Positions 1 through 8,534 are shown, counted from the first letter of the stretch. The stretch: DNA of 64,000 bases from Bradyrhizobium tropiciagri (GCF_001189845.1 NZ_LFLZ01000018.1:62001-126000), one strand, 5' to 3'. Program-made: numbers and translations. The notes: a model not told the origin generated them from the sequence alone.

Positions 1-383
1 TTGTTCTCCATGATCGGCCAGATCTTGCGCAGCAGGGCTTCGCCGTCCGGCGTCAATCCGACGACGCGGCGGCGCTGGTCTTCCTCCGCGATCTCGCGCT
101 TGACGAGGCCCGATGTCACCATCGACTCGACCATGCGGCTCGCGGTCGACTGCTCGGTGACGGCCAGCACGGCGATCTCGTTGACGGTCAGGGTCTTGTA
201 GATGAACAGCACCGACAGCGTCCGGAACACGACGTTGTTGATGTTGTGCTCGCTGAGATCGCGGTTCTGATCCAGGTTCCAGCGATTGGCGAGCCGGTTG
301 AACAGGTAGGGAATGTAGCTTTGCAGCTGGTCCCGCGTCCGCGGTGGACCGGATTTCCATCTGCTCCTGGAGTCTTTGGCCAT
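1..383 (-). CDS. MarR-family transcriptional regulator (C-terminus outside window)
   Basis: The first about 127 residues of a winged-helix MarR repressor are present; the 3' end lies beyond base 1. The recognisable stretch includes TVNEIAVLAVTEQSTASRM (recognition helix region) followed by the wing-type DQRRRVVGLTPDGEALL segment, which is diagnostic of MarR. The start ATG (383-381) overlaps the stop of the preceding MarR gene by one base (TAATG), so the two are translationally coupled at the tail of the iorA-iorB operon. It presumably senses an aromatic ligand, which is inferred from the neighbours only. Confidence 0.85.
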   Translation of the reverse strand, partial: MAKDSRSRWKSGPPRTRDQLQSYIPYLFNRLANRWNLDQNRDLSEHNINNVVFRTLSVLFIYKTLTVNEIAVLAVTEQSTASRMVESMVTSGLVKREIAEEDQRRRVVGLTPDGEALLRKIWPIMEN

Positions 384-880
384 TACTTCCTGCGACCCTG
401 CTTCTTGCTTTCGCTGCCAAGTTTCGAGGAGAGGGACCGTAGCATCGACAGTGCCGTCTCCAGCTCCCGCGCGGGGATGCTTTCGAGCCGTTCGCTCAGA
501 TGCTTCTTATGCACGTCGGCGGCCTTCCTGAACAGGGCCTCGCCCTTCGGCGTCAGGCGCACGATGAATGAGCGGCGATCCTCGCTCGACATCTCCTTGC
601 TGATGAGGTCGTCGGCCAGCAGGCGCTGCACCAGGCCCGAGACGTTGCCGCCGGATACTTTCAGGTTCTGCGACAACTGTCCGAGCGCGAGGCCTTCTGG
701 GTAACGATCGAGCTGCGCCAGCACGTCGAATTTTGCGAGCGACAAGCCGAACTCCGAGCTCAGCATGGAATTCAGCGACGCAAACAGCTCGCCATGCAGC
801 GACAGCAGTTGCAGCCAAAGCCGGGTTTCGATCTGGCCGAAGACGGGAGCTGTGCTCTCCTTGAGGGCTGACGACGTCAT
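383..880 (-). CDS. MarR-family transcriptional regulator
   Basis: 165 residues, normal MarR length. The winged helix runs roughly from residue 45 to 125, with LGQLSQNLKVSGGNVSGLV as the HTH and SSEDRRSFIVRLTPKGEALF as the wing. The start overlaps the iorB stop by 4 bp (ATGA) and the stop overlaps the next MarR start by 1 bp, so it is the third gene of a tightly packed operon. Two different MarR proteins in a row at the end of one catabolic operon suggests either a heterodimer or control of two promoters. The palindromes at 4656-4684 upstream of iorA are the obvious candidate operator. Confidence 0.9.
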   Translation of the reverse strand: MTSSALKESTAPVFGQIETRLWLQLLSLHGELFASLNSMLSSEFGLSLAKFDVLAQLDRYPEGLALGQLSQNLKVSGGNVSGLVQRLLADDLISKEMSSEDRRSFIVRLTPKGEALFRKAADVHKKHLSERLESIPARELETALSMLRSLSSKLGSESKKQGRRK

Positions 881-2442
881 GCGAAGCTCTTGATGGTCTG
901 GATCACGCCGTCGAGCTCCTTGCCCGCGCTGTCCTTCAGCGCGGCTTCGCGCAGCCGGCGCGCCCAGTCGGCGGCATCGTCGCGCGGTGCGACCAGCTTG
1001 ATCGCGGCCAGCGTCTTGTCGAATTTCGACAGGCCGCGGCTATGGGTGTCGGAATAGCCTTTGACCAGGCGCCGGCATTGCAGGATCTCGACGCCCAACT
1101 GATAGTTCGTTCGGACCGCCTCTGTCGCGGCCTTGAGCCATTCGTCCCGGTGCGCCGTCTCGATGGCGTGGCGCAGCGAGCGGCGGCGCATGCCGCGCAG
1201 TCCGCCGACGACATAGAGCGCGACGAACCAGGGCAGCGAGTAGGTCTTGACCCGTCGTCCCTTGTTGACGCGGCGGTCGAGCCAGCCGAGCAGGCGCGGC
1301 TTTCCGCCAAGCCAGCGGGCAAATTTCGCCGGCAGCATGCCCATGACCTCCTCCATCCGGGGATGCATGAATTCGGTGGTCTGCAGCACCTGGCCGTCGG
1401 ACAGTTCGAGCTCACCCTCGATCCGCGCGCGACGGGCCGATCGGGTCTTGAGGTCGGCAACGCGGATGACGTCGTCATAGGTCATGGCGTTGGCGAGATA
1501 TTTTGCCGCGGCCTGGGTGAAGGCAAAATTTCGCTCGGCGCCGCCGGAGTTTTGATCGGCGGCGTGGAGCCTGCCGAGGATGTCGAGATATTCGCCGCCA
1601 TAGGCGACGTCCTGGAAATCGACCACCTTCTTCAGCCCGGCGCGGCCGATGGCGTGTGCGACCTCCGGCAATTCGTGCGTCAGCCGGGCGGCGAGGCCGG
1701 CAAGACGGGGGTCCAAAACAGCCGGAGCGGAGGGCGTCTTGGCAGTCTCCGATTGCGCGGGTGCCGCTACCTCCGGAGACTTCGACTGCACGCGGTCAAA
1801 CGCAGCCTCGAACGCCCGGACGCTGGCCTGTGCGCCTTTCTCGCCGGCGCGGATCACGTCGAGATAGCTGTCGCGGCTGAAGCTCAGTACGCCGGCACCT
1901 GCGAGCGCGCCGAACATCGCAGCCGAGATGACGCTGCCGTTTGCGATCGCGAGCGCATTCATGTCGAAGATGATCTCGGTCTTGGCGGCAATTCCGATGG
2001 CGCCGGTCACCGCGCCGTTGTCGGCGATGCCGTTGCCCGGCGCGATCTTCTCGCCGATCGCAAAGGTCCGGTGATTGGATGCGATCAGCGTGGTGCGGTC
2101 CGGCGTCACCAGGCCGCGCAGGATCGAGCGGCCGGCTTCCATGAATTCCGCCGCCATCACCACGTCGACGTCGCCGGGGGTCGGCATCAGCGACAGGATC
2201 GGCTTGCGGCCACCCAGCGGCGGCATCGCCTCGATGTAGTAGATCGTGGCGCCGGTACGCTGGGCGACGCCGGGCACCGAGGTCGACTGCGCGACCCAGC
2301 CATGGTTCTCGGCGAGCTGGACGATCCAGTCGGTGAGGACGCCGCCGCCCTGGCCACCCATCGCGACGATCGCGATCGAGATCGGCCGCTCGGTTGCATC
2401 ACCCGCGGCAGGCAGCGCCAGCTGGACCGTTTCGTCTCTCAT
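877..2442 (-). CDS. iorB: Indolepyruvate ferredoxin oxidoreductase beta subunit, long form
   Basis: 521 residues. The N-terminal about 200 residues are the pyruvate:ferredoxin oxidoreductase gamma-type domain (VAMGGQGGGVLTDWIVQ near residue 26, then SVPGVAQRTGATIYYIE). The remaining about 300 residues are the extra C-terminal domain found in proteobacterial long IorB proteins and absent from the archaeal roughly 200-residue IorB. With IorA it oxidatively decarboxylates aryl pyruvates (for example indolepyruvate) to aryl-acetyl-CoA and reduces ferredoxin. The start is the last of four evenly spaced ATGs in a 14-bp repeat; the next gene overlaps its stop by 4 bp. Confidence 0.9.
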   Translation of the reverse strand: MRDETVQLALPAAGDATERPISIAIVAMGGQGGGVLTDWIVQLAENHGWVAQSTSVPGVAQRTGATIYYIEAMPPLGGRKPILSLMPTPGDVDVVMAAEFMEAGRSILRGLVTPDRTTLIASNHRTFAIGEKIAPGNGIADNGAVTGAIGIAAKTEIIFDMNALAIANGSVISAAMFGALAGAGVLSFSRDSYLDVIRAGEKGAQASVRAFEAAFDRVQSKSPEVAAPAQSETAKTPSAPAVLDPRLAGLAARLTHELPEVAHAIGRAGLKKVVDFQDVAYGGEYLDILGRLHAADQNSGGAERNFAFTQAAAKYLANAMTYDDVIRVADLKTRSARRARIEGELELSDGQVLQTTEFMHPRMEEVMGMLPAKFARWLGGKPRLLGWLDRRVNKGRRVKTYSLPWFVALYVVGGLRGMRRRSLRHAIETAHRDEWLKAATEAVRTNYQLGVEILQCRRLVKGYSDTHSRGLSKFDKTLAAIKLVAPRDDAADWARRLREAALKDSAGKELDGVIQTIKSFA

Positions 2443-2489
2443 GCCAAGGTTCTCATGCCAAACTTCTCATGCCAAGAATCTCATGCCAA
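2437..2489 (-). repeat. 14-bp tandem repeat forming overlapping minicistrons between iorA and iorB
   Basis: Read on the minus strand the unit is ATGAGANNNTTGGC, in three full copies (2484-2471, 2470-2457, 2456-2443) flanked by half units. ATGs fall at 2484, 2470, 2456 and 2442, the last being the iorB start. Each of the first three opens a five-codon ORF (MRFLA, MRSLA, MRTLA) whose TGA overlaps the next ATG as ATGA, and the iorA stop overlaps the first ATG in the same way. Since 14 is not a multiple of 3, each unit shifts frame. Confidence 0.9.
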
Positions 2490-4640
2490 AGTCTCGAGCG
2501 CCGGACGCCGGCGATCGCGCCGCCGCTGCAGCCAGCCGACCACGGTCATCGCGACCCTCGACCTGAACCTGTCCCAGCCGGTCGGATTGTGAATGACGTC
2601 AGCGCGATAGAACGAGGGACACAGCACGGCCGCATCCGCGACCTCGCCGCAATTGCCGCAGCCGACGCAGGAATTGTCGATCGCCGCGACGGGATCGTCA
2701 CGCAAGGGATCGTCGAGCTGCTTGACCGAGAGCGACGGGCAGCCGGAGAGGCGGATGCAGGCGTGATCGCCGGTGCAGACATCCTCGTCGACGCCGAAGC
2801 GTTCCTTGACGGTACGAACGCCGTCCTTGATCGCCTTGCTGATCTGCGGCTTCACGCGGCGCTGCTTGTTCAGCATGCATTCGGAGGAGGCGACGATGAC
2901 CTTGGGGCCTTGCTCCTTGGTCGTCAGCGCTTCCTTCAGCGTATCGCGCATCCGGCCGACATCGTAGGTGCGGTCGATCTGCCGGACCCATTGCCCGCCG
3001 ATGCCCTTCACGGCCTGCACGATCGAGTTGTTGGTGTTGCGCCGCTTGCTGACCGCACGCGATGACAGGATGTCCTGACCCCCGGTCGCCGAGGTGTAGT
3101 AATTGTCGACGATGACGAAGACGCCGTCATGCTTGTTGAAGACCGCGTTGCCGATGCCGCTGGTCAGACCGTTGTGCCAGAAGCCGCCGTCACCCATCAC
3201 GGCGATCGAGCGCTTGTCGGCCTTGACGTTGAAGGCCGAGGTCGAGGCCGGGCCGAGGCCAAAGCCCATGGTCGTCGCGCCGATGTTGAAGGGCGGCAGG
3301 ATCGAGAACAAGTGACAGCCGATGTCGGCGGAGACATGGTGCTCGCCGAGCTCGCTCTCGACCAGCTTCATGGCGGCGAAGATCGGCCGCTCCGGACAGC
3401 CGGTGCAAAGGCCGGGCGGCCGCGCCGGCACGACCTGCTTCAGCTTCTCGACCTCGGGATGGCTCAGCACGGCGGTTGCGTCCGGCGCCGGCGGTCGATT
3501 GCCGAGCAGCCGCGGCTCGGTCTTCTCGAGGAACTCGCGCACGCCGCCGAGCAGCACCTGCGCGGTATAGTCGCCGCCCATCGGCAGCACGTCCTTGCCG
3601 TGGACGCGGGCCTGGATATCCCGGCGGCGCAGCACCGTGTTGATCGCCTGCTCCAGATATTCCGGCTGGCCTTCCTCAACGATCAGGACGGCGTCCTTGT
3701 CGAGGCAGAACTCCGCGACCTCGCTGTCGATCACGGGGTAGGTGACGTTCATGACGTAGAGCGGGATCTGGGTGTTGCCATAGGCATCCGATAGCCCGAG
3801 ATATTGCAGCGCGCGGATGACATTGTTGTACATCCCGCCCTGCATGATGATGCCGACCTTGCCCTGCTTCGGCCCCATCCATTCATTCAGCTTGTTGTCC
3901 CTGACGAAGTTGATGGCCGCGGGCAACCGTGTCCTGATCTTCTCCTGTTCATGCTCGTAGGCCGCCGGCGGCAACACGATGCGGCCGACGTCGCGCTTCG
4001 GATTGTTCAGGGCGTCCTTGATGGTGTGGGCCGGCCTGACATTGTCCGTGCAGGCGAAGCTTCCGTGCATGTGACAGGCGCGGACGCGCACCTCCAGCAT
4101 GACAGGGGTGTTCGAGACTTCCGAGAGCTCAAAGCCCTTCTCGATCAGATTGACGATGCATTCATGGTCAGGGCGCGGATCCAAGAGCCAGATCTGCGAT
4201 TTCATCGCAAAGGCGTGGGTGCGCTCCTGCATGATCGAGGAGCCTTCGCCGTAATCCTCGCCGACGATGATCATGGTGCCGCCGGTGACGCCGCCGGAGG
4301 CGAGATTGGCGAGCGCGTCGGAGGCGACGTTGGTGCCGACCGTCGATTTCCACGCCACCGCGCCGCGCAGCGGATACATCACCGAGGCCGACAGCATCGC
4401 CGCGGCCGCCGCTTCGTTGGCGGAGCTCTGGAACACGACGCCGAGATCGTCGAGCACGTCCTTGGCGTCGGCCAGCACGTCCATCAGATGCGAGATCGGC
4501 GAGCCCTGATAGCCGCCGACATAGGCGACGCCGGATTGCAGCAGCGCCTTGGTGATGGCGAGGATGCCTTCGCCGCGGAAGGTGTCGCCGTCGCCGAGCC
4601 GGAGATCCTCGACTTCACGAGCAAAAGACCGTTCAGCCAT
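2481..4640 (-). CDS. iorA: Indolepyruvate ferredoxin oxidoreductase alpha subunit
   Basis: 719 residues, the usual length for a fused IorA. The N-terminal part is the pyrimidine-binding transketolase-like domain (GYQGSPISHLMDVL near residue 43). The C-terminal half has the thiamine diphosphate motif GDGGFWHNG and the cysteine motif CTGCPERP. The C-terminus carries ferredoxin-type cysteine motifs including CVGCGNCGEV with a distal LCPSF. A clear Shine-Dalgarno (GGAGG, 7 nt before the ATG) supports the start. It heads the operon iorA-iorB-marR-marR. The aryl pyruvate specificity is family knowledge; the real substrate here could be phenylpyruvate or 4-hydroxyphenylpyruvate instead. Confidence 0.92.
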   Translation of the reverse strand: MAERSFAREVEDLRLGDGDTFRGEGILAITKALLQSGVAYVGGYQGSPISHLMDVLADAKDVLDDLGVVFQSSANEAAAAAMLSASVMYPLRGAVAWKSTVGTNVASDALANLASGGVTGGTMIIVGEDYGEGSSIMQERTHAFAMKSQIWLLDPRPDHECIVNLIEKGFELSEVSNTPVMLEVRVRACHMHGSFACTDNVRPAHTIKDALNNPKRDVGRIVLPPAAYEHEQEKIRTRLPAAINFVRDNKLNEWMGPKQGKVGIIMQGGMYNNVIRALQYLGLSDAYGNTQIPLYVMNVTYPVIDSEVAEFCLDKDAVLIVEEGQPEYLEQAINTVLRRRDIQARVHGKDVLPMGGDYTAQVLLGGVREFLEKTEPRLLGNRPPAPDATAVLSHPEVEKLKQVVPARPPGLCTGCPERPIFAAMKLVESELGEHHVSADIGCHLFSILPPFNIGATTMGFGLGPASTSAFNVKADKRSIAVMGDGGFWHNGLTSGIGNAVFNKHDGVFVIVDNYYTSATGGQDILSSRAVSKRRNTNNSIVQAVKGIGGQWVRQIDRTYDVGRMRDTLKEALTTKEQGPKVIVASSECMLNKQRRVKPQISKAIKDGVRTVKERFGVDEDVCTGDHACIRLSGCPSLSVKQLDDPLRDDPVAAIDNSCVGCGNCGEVADAAVLCPSFYRADVIHNPTGWDRFRSRVAMTVVGWLQRRRDRRRPALETLA

Positions 4641-4655
4641 TGCAGCCTCCAGAAA

Positions 4656-4684
4656 TATGCGATAGCATACGTTTACATGTAAAC
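4656..4684. promoter_or_regulatory. Two adjacent palindromes, candidate MarR operator
   Basis: In the 127-bp gap between iorA and the divergent nitrilase gene lie tatgc-gata-gcata (4656-4669) and the perfect 14-bp palindrome gtttacatgtaaac (4671-4684). They sit 16-44 nt upstream of the iorA start, where a repressor would block transcription. Two MarR genes close the same operon, which makes this a likely autoregulatory operator. No binding data; location and symmetry are the only evidence. Confidence 0.55.
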
Positions 4685-4767
4685 TAAGTCAACGCTGCGC
4701 CATGCCGTCAGACTTCGCGGATCTCTGCTCCGGACGGCGATCATGAGCCAGCGACAGGGTAGGGCCA

Positions 4768-5796
4768 ATGCTGAAGCTGCCGCGCTTTAGAGCCGCCGCC
4801 GTCCAGGCTTCACCTGTATATCTCAATGCAAGCGCAACCGTCGACAAGGCCGCCTCACTGGTGCGTGAGGCCGCGGCGAACGGCGCGCGACTGGTCGCAT
4901 TCCCCGAAGTTTTCGTGCCCGGCTATCCCTATTGGAACTGGATCACCGATCCCGTCACCGGAAGCGCCTGGTTCGAGAAGCTCGTCAAGGCATCGGTGCT
5001 GGTGCCGGGTCCCGAGATCGACATCGTTCGCAAGGCGGCGTGTGACACTGGGTGCTATGTCGTCCTCGGCGTGAACGAGCGCAGCCCGGTGTCGCTCGGC
5101 GCCATCTACAACACGCTGGTGTTCATCGGCCCGGACGGAACGCTGCTCGGCAAGCACCGCAAGCTGGTGCCGACCTGGGCAGAGAAGCTGACCTGGACTG
5201 GCGGCGACGGATCGAGCCTGCGCGTCTACGAGACCGAGATCGGGCGCCTCGGCGGGCTCGCATGTGGCGAGAACACCAACACGCTCGCGCGCTTTGCGCT
5301 GCTCGGGCAGGGCGAGCTGGTTCACGTCGCGAGCTACATCTCGCTGCCCGTCGCGCCGCCCGACTACGACATGGCGGAGGCGATCAAGCTGCGCGCCATT
5401 GCGCATTCCTTCGAAGGAAAGATATTCACGATCGTGTCCTGCTCGACCGTGTCGGAGGAGATCATCGCGGCGATGCAGACCGTCGTTCCCGATGCGCGGG
5501 CGCGTCTGCAGCGCAGATCGAGCGCATTCTCCGGCGTGATCGGGCCGGACGGCCGTCTCGTCGGCGAGCCGCTGATCGACGATGAAGGCATCGTCTATGC
5601 CGACATCGACCTCGAGCGCTGCATCCAGCCGAAGCAGATGCATGACATCGTCGGGCACTACAACCGGTTCGACATTTTCGATTTGCGGGTCAATCGCCGT
5701 CCGCAGACGCCGCTCGGCCTCGCGGAAGGCGAACGCCCGGCAACGGAGGCCGCAGAGCAGCCGAACTTCACATCAATTCCCGGCAGGACGGAGTGA
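4768..5796 (+). CDS. Nitrilase (carbon-nitrogen hydrolase family)
   Basis: 342 residues, right for a true nitrilase rather than an omega-amidase (about 270). The catalytic triad is visible: Glu47 in FPEVFVPGYP, Lys132 in GKHRKLVPT, Cys166 in LACGENTN. Such enzymes hydrolyse nitriles to acids plus ammonia, or in some members to amides. It is transcribed divergently from iorA, across the palindromic control region. An aryl-acetonitrile substrate such as indole-3-acetonitrile would fit next to an indolepyruvate oxidoreductase, but this is inference from context. The usual CWEN/CWEH motif is ACGEN here. Confidence 0.85.
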   Translation: MLKLPRFRAAAVQASPVYLNASATVDKAASLVREAAANGARLVAFPEVFVPGYPYWNWITDPVTGSAWFEKLVKASVLVPGPEIDIVRKAACDTGCYVVLGVNERSPVSLGAIYNTLVFIGPDGTLLGKHRKLVPTWAEKLTWTGGDGSSLRVYETEIGRLGGLACGENTNTLARFALLGQGELVHVASYISLPVAPPDYDMAEAIKLRAIAHSFEGKIFTIVSCSTVSEEIIAAMQTVVPDARARLQRRSSAFSGVIGPDGRLVGEPLIDDEGIVYADIDLERCIQPKQMHDIVGHYNRFDIFDLRVNRRPQTPLGLAEGERPATEAAEQPNFTSIPGRTE

Positions 5797-5844
5797 TCGG
5801 ACGTGTCGATCCAACGACGCCACGATGCGCGAACCCTCCTCACC

Positions 5845-5964
5845 GTCGTCCTGGCGAAAGCCAGGACCCATTACCCCGAATGGTCATTGTCGAGCGATCT
5901 TGGGCCGCGATCCCTTTTACAATCGAATGCGGTGGTTATGGGTCCTGGCCTTCGCCAGGACGAC
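5845..5964. repeat. REPIN-like inverted pair of REP hairpins
   Basis: Two 26-bp arms in inverted orientation (5845-5870 and 5939-5964) match at 25 of 26 positions, separated by 68 bp. Each arm is itself a small hairpin built on cctggc-gaaa-gccagg. This nested structure is that of a REPIN, a non-autonomous element moved by RAYT transposases. I recall similar cctggc-type intergenic hairpins being frequent in Bradyrhizobium genomes, but cannot count copies here. It lies between nitrilase and the gentisate operon and could also stop transcription. Confidence 0.75.
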
Positions 5965-5990
5965 AGTTGTGGGTGTGGCGGCAGGACCGC

Positions 5991-6035
5991 ATGAGACATG
6001 ACGTAATGAGATCTGACGTCACGAGATAAGACTTG
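5991..6035 (+). repeat. 15-bp imperfect tandem repeat in the gentisate operon leader
   Basis: Three successive 15-base units, atgagacatgacgta, atgagatctgacgtc and acgagataagacttg, end directly at the Shine-Dalgarno of the dioxygenase gene (ggagga, then cagc, then ATG at 6045). The units share gaga/gacgt-like cores. Function unknown; it may be replication slippage or a protein-binding array. Confidence 0.5.
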
Positions 6036-6044
6036 GAGGACAGC

Positions 6045-7147
6045 ATGAGCGAGAACATCATCGGCCGGGCCAATGTCGAGGATACTCCGGAGCTCAAGGC
6101 CTACTACAAGGACCTGGAGAAGTTCGAAGCCGGCGCGCTGTGGACGGTCGCCAACAAGATCGAGCCGTGGCAGCCGCAGTCGGCGTCCGTTCCCGTTCTC
6201 TGGCGCTACAGCGATCTGCGTGAGCACGTGCTGCGCTCGGTCGACCTGGTCTCGCCGGAGAAGGCGGGACGGCGGGTGATCTACCTCAACAATCCCGGTC
6301 GCCGCGACGTGTCGGCCGCGGTCGGCTGGCTCTATTCAGGCTTGCAGGTCATGCACCCCGGCGAAGTGGCATCGGCCCATGCCCAATCAGCTTCGGCTCT
6401 GCGCTTCATCATGGAAGGGGCGGGCGCCTACACCATTGTCGACGGTCACAAGATGACGCTCGGCGCGCGGGATTTCGTGCTGACGCCGAACGGCACCTGG
6501 CACGAGCATGGCGTCGAGGCAAACGGCTCGGTCTGCATCTGGCAGGGCTCGACATTCCGCTCGTCAACGCGCTGGAGGCCAATTTCTTCGCCGTTCACCC
6601 CAAGATCCAGCAGGAGGAGTCCGGCTATCCTGTGGACGACATGACCAAGACCTGGGGCAATCCCGGCCTTCGGCCGGCGGACTCGCGATGGTCGAACGGC
6701 TATTCGCCGATGTTCAAATACGAGTGGGAGCCGACCTACGAGTCGCTCGGGAAATATGCCGCCGCGACCGATGGCTCGCCCTATGACGGCATCCTGATGA
6801 ACTACGTCAATCCGATCACCGGCGGACATGTGATGCAGACCATTGGCGCGAGTATGCAGATGCTGCGGCCGGGCGAGAAGACCAGGTCGCACCGGCACAC
6901 CGGAAGCTTCGTCTACCAGGTCGCCAAGGGGCAGGGCTATTCCGTGATCGGCGGCAAGCGGTTCGAGTGGCAGGAGCGCGACATTTTCTGCGTTCCGTCC
7001 TGGGCCTGGCATGAGCACGGCAACGCCTCCGAAACCGAGGACGCCTGTCTGTTCTGCTTCAACGATCTGCCCGTCATCGAGGGGCTCGGCCTCTACCGCG
7101 AAGAGGCCTATGGCGACAATGCCGGCCATCAGCCGGTCGCGGCCTGA
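6045..7147 (+). pseudogene. Gentisate 1,2-dioxygenase-like bicupin, one-base frameshift
   Basis: The gene reads as gentisate dioxygenase from ATG 6045 to about 6547 and resumes one frame away to 7147 (downstream part includes VNALEANFFAVHP and the second cupin). Restoring one base near 6547-6549 (ggctc for ggcctc) gives one protein of about 367 residues, normal for the family. The enzyme cleaves gentisate to maleylpyruvate using Fe(II). The second cupin has intact ligands (SHRHTGS, later WHEHGN). The first cupin reads AHAQSASALRF, where the usual pattern is AHRHSxSALRF, so one metal-binding His is Gln. It heads an operon with an FAH hydrolase, thioesterase and EthD-like protein. The break may be real or a sequencing error. 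Confidence 0.8.
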
Positions 7148-7191
7148 CATTGCCCTGCAGAATTCAACCCGAATAACCGGATCAAGCTTTC

Positions 7192-8100
7192 ATGCGTCTT
7201 GTCACCTACACCTTGGGCTCCAGCGGCGCCCGCCTCGGGGCCGTCGTCAACGGATTGGTCGTCGATGTCGATCGCCTCGGCGCGTCACGCGGCCTTGCCT
7301 GGCCGGCCGACATGTTGTCGTTCATCGATAACGCCGTCACGCTGCTGCCGGCGTTGAAGCAGTGCCTGGAGAGCGCCAACGGGAGCCTGCCGGCCGGTGC
7401 AGCCGTTCCGCTCGAGGATGTCAAGCTGCTGGCACCGATCCCGCGCCCGCGCAAGAACATCTTCGGCATCGGGCTGAACTATCGCGCGCATGTCGCGGAG
7501 TCCGCTGAGAGCCTCGACACCGACAAGGACCTGCCGAAGCAGCCGGTCGTGTTCTCCAAGCCGCCGACTGCCGTGATCGGGCCGGGCGCGGCAATCCAGC
7601 ACAATGCCGGCATGACGCAGCAGCTCGACTGGGAGGTCGAGCTCGCCGTCATCATCGGCAAGACCGCAACCCGCATTCCGGTCGAGAAGGCGATGGATCA
7701 CGTCTTCGGCTATTCGGTGATGATCGACATTTCCGCGCGCGACAATCGCCGCGCCGGGCAGTGGATCTTCTCCAAGGGCATGGACACCTACGCGCCGTTC
7801 GGCCCCTGCATCGTGACCGCGGACGAGATTCCCGATCCGCATGATCTGAGGCTCTGGCTGACCAAGAACGGCGTCATGAAGCAGGACTCCAACACCAAAT
7901 ACATGATCTTCGACATTCCGGCCTTGATCGCCGACATCTCATCCGGCATGACGCTCGAGCCGGGTGATATCATCGCGACCGGAACGCCCGAAGGCGTCGG
8001 CGCCGGCATGAGCCCGCAGGAATGGCTGTGGCCCGGCGACGTGGTCGAGGCCGGCGTCGATGGTGTCGGCGTCATCCGTCCCCCGGTTGTTGCGATCTGA
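7192..8100 (+). CDS. Fumarylacetoacetate hydrolase family protein (maleyl/fumarylpyruvate hydrolase type)
   Basis: 302 residues. The C-terminal FAH fold is clear: GIGLNYRAHVAE near residue 100, metal ligands in DWEVELAVIIGK near residue 145, and DIIATGTPEGVG near residue 262. Placed right after a gentisate-type dioxygenase, it most likely hydrolyses the ring-fission product (maleylpyruvate or fumarylpyruvate) to pyruvate plus a C4 diacid. No maleylpyruvate isomerase gene is nearby, which would fit direct maleylpyruvate hydrolysis; that is inference. The stop shares one base with the next start (TGATG). Confidence 0.88.
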   Translation: MRLVTYTLGSSGARLGAVVNGLVVDVDRLGASRGLAWPADMLSFIDNAVTLLPALKQCLESANGSLPAGAAVPLEDVKLLAPIPRPRKNIFGIGLNYRAHVAESAESLDTDKDLPKQPVVFSKPPTAVIGPGAAIQHNAGMTQQLDWEVELAVIIGKTATRIPVEKAMDHVFGYSVMIDISARDNRRAGQWIFSKGMDTYAPFGPCIVTADEIPDPHDLRLWLTKNGVMKQDSNTKYMIFDIPALIADISSGMTLEPGDIIATGTPEGVGAGMSPQEWLWPGDVVEAGVDGVGVIRPPVVAI

Positions 8101-8534
8101 TGACGTCGTTCTCGTTCGATCGCGAGCTGAGGTTCGGCGATTGCGATCCGTCGGGGATCGCCTATTTCCCGTCCTACCTGAACATCCTCAACGGCGTGGT
8201 CGAGGAGTTCTGGTCGACGATCGGGTTCTCCTGGCCGGAGCTGATCACGATCCGGAAGATCGGGACGCCGACGGTCCATCTGACCTGCGACTTCTCACGG
8301 CCGTCGAAGTTCGGCGACCGCCTGACATTCGGCCTGCGCATCGTCAGGATCGGCCGCGCGTCGCTGCATCTGTCGCACATGGTCACCGGCGCGGATGGCC
8401 TGCGCTGGCGCGCGCGCCAGATCCTTGCCGCGACCTCGCTCGTCGATCATCACGCGATTCCCTGGACCGACGACGTGCGCGCGGCGCTCATGTCGCATCT
8501 GCAAGCCGGCGAGGAGGCGGTGGTGGCATCATGA
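8100..8534 (+). CDS. Acyl-CoA thioesterase, 4-hydroxybenzoyl-CoA thioesterase family
   Basis: 144 residues, a single hotdog domain. The N-terminal signature LRFGDCDPSGIAYFPSYLN contains the catalytic Asp position of 4HBT enzymes (DxDxxGIxYFPxY). The start was set at 8100 because this ATG overlaps the preceding stop by one base and begins the domain; a longer in-frame start has no support. In a gentisate operon it could release 3-hydroxybenzoate or gentisate from a CoA ester, but the substrate is not determinable. The stop overlaps the next start by 4 bp. Confidence 0.88.
   Translation: MTSFSFDRELRFGDCDPSGIAYFPSYLNILNGVVEEFWSTIGFSWPELITIRKIGTPTVHLTCDFSRPSKFGDRLTFGLRIVRIGRASLHLSHMVTGADGLRWRARQILAATSLVDHHAIPWTDDVRAALMSHLQAGEEAVVAS

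Noticed and set aside
2437..2489. Short regular repeats considered as a CRISPR array
   Set aside because: Units are 14 bp with no spacers and no cas genes; each carries an overlapping start/stop, pointing to a coupling device or slippage.
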